46,780 nucleotides of DNA from Darksidea phi (taxonomy: Eukaryota; Ascomycota; Dothideomycetes; Pleosporales; Lentitheciaceae): the NCBI GenBank assembly GCA_030770425.1, contig JASJFT010000295.1, positions 1 to 46,780 of the forward strand, given 5' to 3'. How positions within the stretch are numbered: position 1 is the stretch's first letter; each line of letters opens with the position of its first letter. The position numbers and the translations under genes were made by a program. Under the pieces are notes generated by a model. It was not told where the DNA came from. It did not search any database and saw nothing but the letters and a program-made list of their open reading frames with translations. This document shows, piece by piece, positions 20,801-34,500 of this stretch.

Positions 20801-23800
20801 ATACTTTATTAACTAGAAGGTAGCTTAGTACGATATATCTTCTATTAAGAGACTCTTCCTTATAATAAGTATACTATATTATATATATCTTAGCTTATAA
20901 TAGATTATAGCTTAACCTCTATTTCTAGCTATATATAGCTAGCTATATCCTAAATATATCTTAAATTTCTACTATACTCTATTAAAATATCTTATTATAG
21001 GAGTAGGAGTAAAAATTACGTACTCTATAATATATATCTAAAAAAGAGAAAAAATATTACTATATAGTACTTTACTTCTAATAATAATCTCTTAGATAAT
21101 ATCTTAATAACCTCCTATAAGTTCGATTATAAAAGGAATAATAATACCTATTATTCTTAAGGGTATAACTAAGGTTTAAATTATACTATAGTTTTCTATT
21201 ACGACTATCTTTCTAAAATCTAAGAGTACTTCGACTTAATAAAATCGTACTTATATAGAGTTCTTAGAGTATTAGAGTATAAATTCTATTTAAATCCTAT
21301 TCTTAACGCCGAAGACGTATATCGCGTTTATAATAAAGAAGTTTTTTAATAATAAAAAAAGTAAAATAGTATAATAGTTCCTAGAAATTCGATAAGAATA
21401 ATATTTAAAGATAAAGATCGTCTATACTATTTTTAGGAAAGTATATTAAGTAATATAAATATTCTAGTAGCTATTAAAAAGAAACTATACCCGTTAATTT
21501 AGTATATACTTAAAAAGAGTTTTATAAGAATCTTAACTATAAATAGAACTTCTTATATTTTATATATTTATCTAGCTTAGCTATATATATTAATATCTTA
21601 GATATACGTATAGTAAGATATATAATTAACTTATTCTAAACTAATATTCTAAGGTTTAAAGATAATATTATACTTTTCTTCTAAATATATATATAATATT
21701 ATAATAGTCTATAAGTACCTTTTAAATATATATATATAATAGCTATAGCTATATAATCTCTTATTATATTTCTTAAACTTATACTTATTACCTAGGAGTC
21801 GTATATACCCTTCGATTAACTACCGAATAGATATATATATAACTTTCTCTCTAGTACTTTTATATTAACGATACTATTTACTATTCTTTAGAAGATTAAG
21901 AATATTTTAAATAATTAGCTTTTTATTATAGTCTATCCGCTTCTCTTAATACTTAATATCGACTAATCTCTATAGAATTAAAGCGGAAGCCTTATATTAT
22001 AGTATATTCCGTACGAGGTTTAGTTATAATACTAGCTATTATAGATTAATAAGTAGAAATAGTAGGTTAATAAGTCTCTTAGATATTACGATTATTAGTA
22101 TAGATAGTATATAAGATTCGACGAGTATTCGAAAAGAAGGTAACTAGATATAATACTAATATATATAAGCCGTATAATATTCTATTTCTACTATTACTAT
22201 CTAATACTAATAATTAGTTACGTCTAGTAATATTATTTAACCTTCTATATTATTCTAAATATATAAATTTATTATATCTACGATAGCTATATAGAATACC
22301 TATATAGACGAGAGTAACGACGTTAAGTATATATATAGGTATATACTAGCTAAGGTTTATCCTTAAGCTAATCCTAATAGAAATTATAATAATTAAAGAA
22401 GACTAAAGTAAAGCTAATATATATTATCTTATTTCTATCTTATCTCTTTTATTATCTTTAATTCTATTCCTTCTTTATAAATCCCCCTATAATCGAATTA
22501 TATATTACTAAGATAATTAAGTAATTAAGAAATAAGGGGTTAATAGTCGAATATTAAAAGATCTTACCCGATCGACTTAAACGTTACTAGATTAGCCTAT
22601 TAAAATTAGCGAAATTAGAATAGCGAAATAGTCTTACTTATTAAGTATTTAACGATATATAGAATAAGAATATATATTTCTTCTTTATTCTAATTCTACT
22701 CGTATCGGTAATATAATATAGGTAAAGAATATTTTACGATAATATTATTAAGCTACTTCTTAACTTAGAAAGTTATAATAGCTATAACTTCTTCTTAAGA
22801 GTATAGGATAAGAGCTTTCTTAAGAATATAGTAATAGTAAAAGGGTTTAAAGAGAAGCCTAATTTTATAGCTCTAATATAGGCTTTATTTTCTAAAGGTT
22901 AGTCCTTTATCCTCTATAGATAATATAATATTAATTTAGTATAGTAGATAATAAAGGTATATAAACTATTTACTATTTATTTATATCTACTACTTAACTA
23001 AAGTATAGCCCCTATTATATATATATACTCTATAATACTAATAGATAATATTCTATTATTACTACGAATATTAGCTAAGATAATCGAGAAGAGTAATTTA
23101 TACTAGAGTAAGATATAATAAGAAAATAAAGTAATAAGTACTATAACTATACTTATATCTAACGGTAATATAGACTATTCCTATTCTCTTATAGTTAGTC
23201 GTCTAGTTATAATAGAGGTATTATAGTAGCTTAAGTTTACTAAAATATATAAATAAGAATAGAATTCTTTTAGTAATTAATAAAATAATACTTAGAAGTA
23301 CCTAGTACTTTATAATAATAGTTAGGAGAAATATTAAATAACTTTTCTTCCTTCTCTTTTATAAAGTCTTTAGTTACTAGTATATAATCTAGTACCCGAA
23401 CTCTTATAAAGCTATTTTTAAAGACTATTTATCTTATATAATTTACGAACTTTAATAATCTATTACCTTATTACTATATTTTATTAGTAGTTAAATCTAT
23501 CTCTATCTATAGAATATATTATTATTAATAGATTTCTAAAGTATAGATATACTATATAATTACTTATCCTATAATATTAATATTACGCTACTAAAATTAT
23601 AGTTAATACGAAAGAGTTATAGTTAAGCGTTAGGAATATACTATAGAAAGAATATAGTAAGTAGTAAGTTTATACCTATAAAGTAAGTAGAGAAATAAAT
23701 TTAATATATTTATTAGTTAGACTTAGGACGTTATTAATACCTAATAGGTTATAATAATCTATATTTTTTTATAGTACCCTATTATTATATATATAAATAG

Positions 23801-23840
23801 ATAATAATAAGTAGCTTAGTAAATTTATTATATCTTATTC

Positions 23841-23984
23841 TAGTCTTATTTTATTTTAGTCTTATCTTATTTTAGTCTTATCTTATTTTAGTCTTATCTT
23901 ATTCTAGTCTTATCTTATTTTAGTCTTATCTTATTTTAGTCTTATCTTATTTTAGTCTTATCTTATTCTAGTCTTATCTATAGG
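23841..23984 (+). repeat. 16-bp tandem array, nine units
   Basis: TAGTCTTATCTTATTT-type units start at 23841, 23857, 23873, 23889, 23905, 23921, 23937, 23953 and 23969, with T/C variation at one position. The period is not a multiple of three, so it is probably not coding. Confidence 0.9.
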
Positions 23985-26900
23985 TAGTTATATCGTATTT
24001 CTACTATATAATCTAGATTATATCGAAAATTAACTACCGTATAACCTATAAATAGAATTAATTAAGTCTTCTTATAGATAATATCGTATAACTATTCTCT
24101 TTCTAGAATCTATAATAGAAAATTTATAAGAATAAGACGTTTATATAATATATATTTACTTAGATACTATTATATATATTTAAGAATAGAATAGTATTTA
24201 AAAATAAACTTTCCTATACTATAGGAGGACGACTCTACTTCGATTTTATAGGTAACTAGTTAGAACTTACCTCGATTAAGCTTTTCTCTATATTTAATTA
24301 TACTTATAATTTCTATAAGCCTCTTTATACCCTATATATCTTTATAATAAGAAAATACTATTATTATCTCTCCTATAGTCCTAGTCGATAAGACTAGAGA
24401 GCGTAGATTTAAGAGAATAGAATAGTATAGTATATAAACGAGGTATATAGAAAGAGATATATAAAGTTTATAATTAATATTAATTCTTTATCTTCTATTC
24501 TTAAAGCTACTTCTTAACTTATATATTCTATAAAGTATTATCTACTCGTTATACTTCTTTATAATTATACCCTCTTATCTCCTTAGTAGCTCTTATTATT
24601 ATTTACCTCTTTATCTTCCCTATTAATCGATATCTCTTTAACTCTCTTATTATAGAAACGACTAAGATAAAAATAACTTAAGAAAGCTTACTACCTTTAA
24701 GATTTAATAGCTTATACCTTATTAATAGTAATCTATTACTAGTTCTCTTATTTCTCTTTAGTAGTAAAGCCCTTATTATTACTATACTAAGGTAGTTTAC
24801 TTATCTAATAATACTAAGGTAAGAATAGGTAGTATCTATTTCTAGATAGTATATTTATATTTATATAGAACTATCCTTTATATTTACCTCTAAGACTTAT
24901 TTATTATATTTAACGATTAATTAAACCGCTCTATTTCTACCTCTATCTCTACCTCTACTTAACTAAATACTCCTAGTTAAACGGGCTAATAGAGTAGTTC
25001 TTCTTAAACTATTAATAAAGATATTAGTAGATATAATTACTAACTTAGGAAGAGTATATTAAATAATACTTTATATAATTAATATAATATAATAAATATA
25101 GACCCTTATTTATAGAACTTAAGCCCTAAAGAGAAATAAAAAATAAAGAATACTATTAATAATAACTAGAACTCTTAAGATCTTAGTAGAAGATTATTAG
25201 TAACTTTATTAGGTAAGTAATAGAATATTACTTTTCTATTTAAATACGATTAGCTTCGAAGAAATCGGGTTATATAGTATAGTATACTAGGTATTCTTTA
25301 GATTTAATACTACTAACGAAGTTATTATCTCTCTTATCTCTCTAATACCTCTTTATTAATACTTAAATAATTACTTCGTATTTACTAGATATTCTTATAT
25401 TATATTACCTACTATAGTAACTAGAACTATTATTTATCTACCTTATAGTCCTCTATATATATCTTCCCGTAATATAATATCTTAATATACTTATTACTAT
25501 ATTAGTATTAGATAATAAAATCTAGCTTCTAGTAAAAGAAAGAATAACTTTATATAAATCTATATTATTAGAAGTATATATAGAGATAGTTATAAAGATA
25601 GTTATAAAGATCTTTAAAATAGTAGATATAGATTTTACTTTTTATAATAAACGTTACTAATTTATATATATTAGATTAGACTAGTAGTAATATAGATAAT
25701 CTTAAGAACTCCTTCGAAGAAGTTAAAAGTATTTTATTTATCTACTTATATCGTTATTATACTAGACTAGTTCTATATTATTATACCTCTTAAACCCGTA
25801 GTACTTAAGAAAGTAAAGCTATAAATATAGTAAATAAAAGGAAACTACTATAAAGTAATACTATTACTACTAGGAATAATTATAATCTTCGATAACGTCG
25901 ACTTTAAGATATTAGATAATAGCGTTCTTTATCTCCTAGTTCTATATCCTAAGTTAGTAAGTTAAGCTACTAGAATAGGATTTAATCGAATCTATAAATC
26001 TAATTATTATTTAAATAGTTACTAAAGTCTATATTCTAATTTTTAATAAATAGTTCTACGTTTATATATACTATACTACCTTCTTAATTTAGTATATTAT
26101 TATCTCTATTAGGCTTAAGAGACGGAGTTAATATACCTATACTATTCTATTAGTAAGTATACTTAGAATCGTCTAAGAGTAAAAGCTTATCTTAGTATTA
26201 TAGAGTAAATATCTTTAAGATAACTTATATACTATATATATAGTAATTCGAAGTTTATATAAATATTCTAAAAGATAATAATATTCTTAAAAGGACTTCT
26301 ACTATTAGAGCTAAAGTATTTATATCGATTATCTTTATAGTATTATTAGCTTAGATCGAATCGACTACTCTAAGGTTAATTTCGTCTTATTATAACTCTA
26401 AGATATTTTCTAATCTTTATTTCTTCTAAGGTTAAAGTAAATAGTTAGTATTCTATAGTAGACTAATAAAGTCTTTATTATAATAAGTCGTATAGGATTA
26501 TAAAGGTTAGTTATTATTACCTACTTTACTAATAATACTCGAGTTAAAATAGTTATAGGTACTAAAGACGACCTCTTAGTTATATTAGTAGCTTAAGTAT
26601 AATAGAGATACTAGTACTTACCTCCTTTAATATATTATAATATCGCGTTAATAAAGAGGCTAAAATCTTTTATCTTATTAAGAAAAGAAGTATTAAATAT
26701 ACTTAGTACTAGTTTATAATTAAATATACTACTTTATTTCTAATTAAGATTAGTAAGTTACTAAAATAATAATATAAGAGCTTACTTATATATATCTACT
26801 TCTAAGTAAATATAGAATACTATAATAATTAGTAGCTCTTCTATCTATTTACTCCGTATAAAACTCGATAATATACTATTATTTTCTTCTAATTTTAAGA

Positions 26901-28720
26901 AACTTAGAAATTTTTCTTTAAACCCTTTTTTTATTATCTAGGAAAGGAGTATCGTTATAAACCTATAAGGTTAACTTTATTATAGAGCTATTAGGTTATA
27001 GTTCTAATAATATAAGATAAATAATTTATTTTATTAATTTAGTAAGAGTCTTATCTATATCGAAATAGTCTATAATAATATAAAGCTTAATAATAACGTC
27101 CTTACTTTTTATATTCTAATAATCTAGGAAACTAGAAGATATTAATAGAATAGCTAATAAGTCTTAGAACTCCTATATAGGATACGATTTCTTAAGCTTT
27201 TCTAATAGAAATAAGGATAGTAGCTTATTACTATACTTATTAATAGCTTTATAAAGGAACTTAATCTTATAAATATAAATACACGTAAGAAGTTTTAGAA
27301 AAGAATACTTACTTTCTCTAAACTAATCTAACTATTCCCTCGTAGTCTACTATATAAATAAGCTATTATATTACTATAGTACTATATACTATATTATAAA
27401 AAGAAGGACTTAGATTATTAAGAACCCCCTTATACTAAGCTTAATTTATATAAATTTAGATCGTATAATCTAAATTTATACTAATTAAGCTTAGTATTAT
27501 ACGTCCTATAGTTAACCCTTTTAAGTTTAATATAGTATAAGCTATACGATTACTACTTAGTCTAGAGAAGTAGACTAACCTCTATACTATAAGTATTAAC
27601 TCTATAGTTTAAGTAATAGTACTAGACTAATTACCTATTTATTAACTAGACGTAAAGCTATCTTAAAAAGTAAGATATTTATAATAATCTTTCTAAACGG
27701 ACGAGCTAGCTATAATATATTATATATATCCTTCTTATAAGACTATAACGTTTTATAGTCTATTATCTCTTTCTATTCTTTACTAGTTATCTTTCTATAT
27801 ATTCGTTATCTTCCTATATATTTATTTACCTTTTTATACGTTCGTTATCTATACCTTAAGATTTATACTAATAGTAACCCTTATTAGTACCTTATAAATA
27901 GAAGATCTAGTCTTTTTTACTAATATTTTCGTATTCTCTATCTTTTTATATAGTTATACCTATATATATAGCCCTTAGATATAAAAGTCTAATAGCTTAT
28001 ACTATTTCTAGATATAGCCCCTATTCTTTACTCTTTATCTATTATATTTCTTTATAGCTACCGGCGTTTAGATAAAAACTAAAGATTAAAGTATATATCT
28101 ATATATAATAGAGTTATCTTAGGTAAATAGGCTTATTATTAAGGTATATATTTTATCTATTAGAAAGGGAATATTCTAATAAAAGCCTAGTTCTATATTT
28201 TCTAGGAAATATCTAGGTACTTTAGCTATAAAAAATACTTATAGAAACGTTATTATTTATATATTAGTATTATTATTATTATTACTATTGTACTCTAACT
28301 CTTTAGCCTTTATATACTAGAAAATTAGTTTAAATAGATAAAAATATTTACTTATATAGAAAGTCCTATATTCTATATATTAATTATAGGTACTTTTACT
28401 TTCGAATTATATATATATTATATAACTAGATATTAGAAGTTTATACTTTTTAGATCTTTCTTTATAGTTATAACTATTCTTAATATTACTCTATTCTTTA
28501 TATTCTTCGAGATCTCTTATTTATATAAATTAATCTTCTATATACCTAAATATTATTTAATAAGTAAGTTATAATATTTAGCTACTTATACTAATTTTAA
28601 AAGATATATACTACTATAGAATTTCTTCTTATTTTCGTTCTACTACTTATCCAAGCTTAGAAATTAATAATTACGAATAATATTAAGAACTTCTAAAATA
28701 TCTCTATCGTCGGTACTATA

Positions 28721-28983
28721 GATAGTTCTTTAATTAATATCTAATTATTTTAACTTATCTTATAATTCTTAAATATAATATTTCTATATCTACCGGGTAA
28801 TACTATAGAGATTTTTAAAATAAAGAAAATAGAGGAAGGTATTAGTACTAAGGGTAGTTCTTTAATTAATACTAAATTATTCTAATCTACCTTATAATTC
28901 TTAGATACGATACCTCTATATCTACTAGGTAATACTACGAAGATTAGGGCGATCTTAGAAATAAATAAAATAGAGGATAGCGT
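28721..28983 (+). repeat. Tandem duplication, about 132-bp period
   Basis: A TAGTTCTTTAATTAATA start at 28723 recurs at 28855. Both halves run through matching landmarks (TTATAATTCTTA, TCTATATCTAC, GGTAATACTA, AAAATAGAGGA) with scattered transitions. The period is 132 bp, a multiple of three, so a duplicated coding segment is possible. Confidence 0.8.
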
Positions 28984-29050
28984 TAATACTTAAGTATTAG
29001 TTAAATTAATAGAAAACGACATCGATACTTAAGTATTAGTTAAATTAAAA
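28984..29050 (+). repeat. Short direct repeat with palindromic core
   Basis: ATACTTAAGTATTAGTTAAA occurs twice about 40 bp apart, directly after the 132-bp duplication. Each copy contains the palindrome ATACTTAAGTAT. One of the few surviving CA dinucleotides of the block (about 29017) lies between them. Confidence 0.75.
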
Positions 29051-31472
29051 GTACTTCGACTCGTAATTATTAAGTAGTAGAAACTACGAGTTTTAGATAT
29101 AAAGGGACTTATAAACGAGTATACTTATAAGATTATTTAGTCTCTCTTAAGTATTAAGAGTAGTAATAGACGTATTATCTTTACTAAATAATTAAGTAAA
29201 GTAATATAAAGCTTAGAGAATCGTAAGATATTATTAAGTAATAAAAGTATATATACTAAATTATAAGTATAGCCCTCTATTCTTATATACTTATAGGTTT
29301 TAAGTCTTAGATTCTTATCTTCTATATATATATATTACTCGCTAGCCTTATTATAATATAATTAACTTTTACTTACTATACTACTTTAGAACTACTATTT
29401 TACTATAATTAATACTATAGTAAATAGCTTAACTCGATTCTTAGTTATAGTAACCTAGGTAGAACTATACCCTTATTAATAGCTATATTAGGGCCGGTCT
29501 AATAGCTCTTATCTACTATATCTCTATTCTCTACTTTTTAAAGGCCTAGATACGAGTAAAGATAGCTAGTCCTTCTATTATACTATAATACTCCTATATA
29601 TAGTCTATTTTATTTCCCTAAGTATTTTATTTCTCTTTAATTAAGACTACTACGTTATAGATATAGTTATTTAAGTAATATAATATATAATAGCTTATAT
29701 TTATTAAGCCGCGTAGTATATTTATAAATATCTTTTATTAATCCCCCTATAACTATCTCTATAGCGAGTATATATAGAGTAAAATAATAGCTTAGTAGAT
29801 TAATATTAAGATTATCTTTATATCTACCTCGTACTAATTTCGGAGAGATAGGGGAGGCGTTCTTTAGTATTTAATACTAACTTAGATAAAATTAGATATA
29901 GCTTTTTATATATAGGTAGATAAGTATAACTCTTTAGTAAGATCTTCTAATTTATTTTCTTCTTTAATTATCTTATACCTCTTCTAGTAGCTAACGACTT
30001 ATAGATATATTAGAAATTACTATTTATTAAAAAATAGTAATAAAACTATAGAATAAGACTTTTAAATTAATAGTAAGAGGTATACGCGAGGTAGATAAGA
30101 TATTAATAATTAATAAAATACGTTCTATAGGGGTCTAGTTATATTTATACTAGTCTAACGAAGTTTATAATTTATTAATAGTAAATTTATTAAGCTATAC
30201 GAGCCTACTACTAGGCCTACTACCGAGAATTAATATTTAAAATAATTTATACTTAAGGTTAAGATATATAATATAAAGATTATTAAGAATAAGAATCTAA
30301 AGAATAGTAATAAATATCTTATCGTCTATAATATCTATAATAAATCGTCGTTTATAGATATAGGGGATTTAGTTAATAGGATATATAAGATAATAGAGTT
30401 AATTAAAAATAGTAGTCTAAACTAATCTTCTATTATTCTAATTAGTAATAAGTCTAATATATCTAAATAGCGTATTATTAGTACTAAAAAGGAATAGGAA
30501 ATAGCTAAATCGTTATAGTATAGATTCTAGGAGACTATAGCTAAGGGTAGTATTAAAAACGTATTTTATAATATTATTTAACTATCTTTATCGTCTAATA
30601 GGTTAAAAGAGAAAAAGAAAGAGTAGAATATATACTAGATTCTCTAGTTAATTATTAAAACTACTAGTATATAAAGGTTACGTATATAAGCTTTACTTTT
30701 CTATTAGCTCTATACCTATAACTAAAGATATAAGCTATATTTCTTTAATAAAGTATTAGAACCAACTTATAGTTCTATAATATATTAAAATACCTCGTAT
30801 ATACGTCGTAATTATTTACTAGATAAAGAAGGACTTAGACGTATAATTAGAAAATATAACTAATAACGTTCTATCTATAGGTAGATATAAGTTACTCTAC
30901 TTAATATATATTATAGAATATAGTCTATTATTAGAATCTTATCTCTTTATTTATACTCTATCTTCGATTATATAATCTAATAATAGGATTAAGATAGACT
31001 TATTATAAAATAGTTTAAATCTCTAATATATACTATAGCTAGTTCTATATATAGTCCGGAAGCTATATACTTTATAAAGTATACTTTAGATAAAGAGGTA
31101 GTTAAAAGGCTATTACCTTATAATATAAATAGATCTTTAGAGGTAAGTACCTAAGAGTAGATTCTAAGTTAAGTATTTACTATTACTAAGTACCTAAAAT
31201 TATTAAATTTATAGATTCTTATTAGCGAAGCTTTATACTACTAATATAAAAATACTATTCTCTTAATATAAGTCTTATTTTACCCCTCTTTCTTATTACT
31301 ATTTAATATTAATCTTAGTTTATTATAATATTAGTTACTATAGAGATTAGGTAATCTAAGGATTCTTTTAACTTCTATATTAAAAGATTCTAGATAACTA
31401 GAAGTATATAGAATACTTAAGCTAAGCTAGAGGCTATAATCTCTATATACCCTTTATCTTCTTATCTACTAT

Positions 31473-31568
31473 TACTACCTTCTCTACTATCTTCTCTACT
31501 ACCTCCTTTACTATCTTCTCTACTATCTTATATACTACCTCCTATACTATTTTATATATTACTTTCTT
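31473..31568 (+). repeat. 12-bp tandem array, eight units
   Basis: TACTATCTTCTC-type units start at 31473, 31485, 31497, 31509, 31521, 31533, 31545 and 31557. The period is a multiple of three, so a four-residue protein repeat is possible. The + strand reads Leu-Leu-Ser/Pro-type codons without stops across it. Confidence 0.85.
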
Positions 31569-34500
31569 CTCTACTCTAGTCTAACTTCGTACTATTTCTT
31601 AATTACACGAAAATTTTAGATATAGAAGATATATATAGGCTTCTATTCTTTAATTATAGAAATAAAATCTTCTATTTCTTTCGTTATTATATTCCTATAG
31701 GTCTCGTATTATTAGACTAGTACTAAATACTTAGGGCGAGAACTTCTAAGTAATAGAGCGATTTAGATAGTAATATAGTTATATATAGTTATACTATTAT
31801 ACTAGATTACCTAAAGGTAAATATTAGACCTTATCTAGCTAGCTAAGTATAGGATATAGAATATAGCTACGTTCTAATTCTAGGAGTTAAACTTAATAAA
31901 AGTTCCTATAATAAGAATATATTTCTTTATCTAGATAGTAATAAGGTATACTAATAGGTATTATATCTATCTTAGAACTATACGTAAGTAGGGTTAGTAA
32001 AGTTCTTAAGTTCGGGATTCTTAATCGAAGTAAATTAGGTAAAAGTTAGTATAGCGAATTTAGTATAGCTTATTAGTAAATATTTAGATATTAAGGGATA
32101 TATAATTTTTACTATTATTTAGTAAAATATTAAATATCGTCGCTAAGACTAGATAGGTAGACTAATTGATAAATAATAGATTAGGAAGGAAACGTAGTAA
32201 AGTATAAAGCTACTATAAGTAGTATATATATACTTATTATTTATTTATATAAATTTTATTACTTTATATTATTTTTAATTTATTCTATTATATTATTATT
32301 ATCCTTAACTAGAAGTAGAGCTCCTCGTCTACCTCTATTATAATTATTAGTTATATTATAAGCCTTTTATATCTATAAGTATAGTTAGACTTTTTATTCT
32401 AGAACTAGAATAGTATTATATTAACTTAAGCGTTATAAAAGTATAATATCCTCGTTAAGTAAGTAAGGAATAAGATAACTCTTTATATATATAATATATA
32501 TTCTTATATACTTATTCTTTTCTATAAGTCTAACCTATCTTATATTTAAATTATACTTTTTATCTTCTTTCTCTTTTATTAATCTATAATACCTTCTAAT
32601 AGCTATATTTAATCTAAATACTATAAGTAATCCGTAAGTAAATACTTAGTCTAATATTATTTATAAAGTATAATTCTATTACTAAGATAGTATAACCGTA
32701 GCTCTTTAATACGATCTCCTTAGATTTTAAATTACTAAATAAAAGCTACGAATTACTAAATAAGAGCTTTAAATTACTATAAAAATACTTAAATTTTAGT
32801 ATTAGATAATTGGGCTTATAGAAGAAAGAATTAAAAACCTTAAATATTAGATTACTAGTATTAAGTAATAATATCGCGAATACCTAGTATAGGAAAATAC
32901 GAAAGCTATTACTATTAAATCTAAGAAGTAAAGTAAGACGAGCCTCTATCTTTCTAATAATTTCTACTAAGTAATCTAATAGTATACTCTAGTTCTATAC
33001 TTCTATTATATAGTAGAAATATAATCTATTATTAATAGTAAAATACTCGTAAAGGCGGACGGGAGAAAGAGAGTATTAAATTAGATATACTATCTATTCT
33101 ACTATATAATAACCGAAGTAGATTCTACTTAAGAGTTTAACCTTTAAGAAGTCTATATATTATATTACCTATAATTAGTATTCCCCTTTAATAACCTAGA
33201 ATAGAGTAGATTTAGCTCGACTCTTTTCTCTATTATAAGGTTTAGTAAGATATATATTTTTTATATATTTTCTATTTCCGAGCTACCTATATATACTATA
33301 GCCTTATTATAATATACTTTACTTTTACCTATTACCTTATCTAATAGAATAGTATTATTATAATAAATATCTTTATAATTAGCTTAATCTAGTTCTTAGT
33401 AGTAGTATTAAGTATAGTTAATTAGTATATTATAAAGAGATAGGTAGAAATACTACCCTCTTTAATCTAATTAATTATACTTTATATTATTAGTTAAATA
33501 TACTAGTACTTAGCCTCGCCTCTAAGTTATAAAGCTAATTCTCTAATATATTATATATACTCTCCTAGTAAGGCTAAGATATTCTTTAATTATCTTTCTA
33601 TATATCTTTATTATCTATATATATAGAAAAGCGCCCTCTAATATACTAGAGTAAAGGTATACTAGATAGCTATTTAGAAAGTTAGAATAGACTAATAATA
33701 TAATATATTAGTACGATTCGAGTATCTAGTTAATAAAGCGAAGGTCCTATAGTATAAGTAGTAAGACGTTATACTAATAGTAAAGAGGATAGATAGTTAG
33801 GGGGTAAAGACTTTTAAGAATAATTTTAAAAAATTACTTTCTTACTTATAGAACTATTTAAGGTTATATTAGTAGGTAATAAAATATTATAATTCTCTAA
33901 TATTTCGCTAATCTCTAAACCGCGTTTAATAATACCCTTACTAGCTTAATTCTTTAATATTTTATAAGAAGTATCTACGCTTTAATAGATTAGAAGATAT
34001 AAAGAGGAGGATAGAAGCTACCTAGTAATATTAAATATTTCTATTATAATCTCTATATTTCTTATTAAATTAATACTCGCTATATAATATTAGTATTTAT
34101 TAGAATAGATTTCTCGGTTTTTATTCTTATATAGTAATAATATTAGATTAGTATTATTTTTATATTTCTTAATATTTTATATACTATACTCTTATAGTAT
34201 ATTAAAGATATAAGTACTAATAATATACTTAAGTATAGTTATATATATTAAAAAAATAGTTATTATAGAGCTCGATAGATTACTTTATAGAGGTAATAAT
34301 ATTCTATTCTTATTATAAGTTATATCTACTTTATATATAGGTTATAAGAAGTATTACTAGTACTATAACTATAACTTAAAGAAGTTTACTTTATATATAT
34401 CTTATTTCTATACTTTTAAACTAGGATCTAACGTACGAGATACGTTAAGTAGTTTAATTAATTATTACGAGGAGTTCGCTTTAGACGTTTTATATTATAA

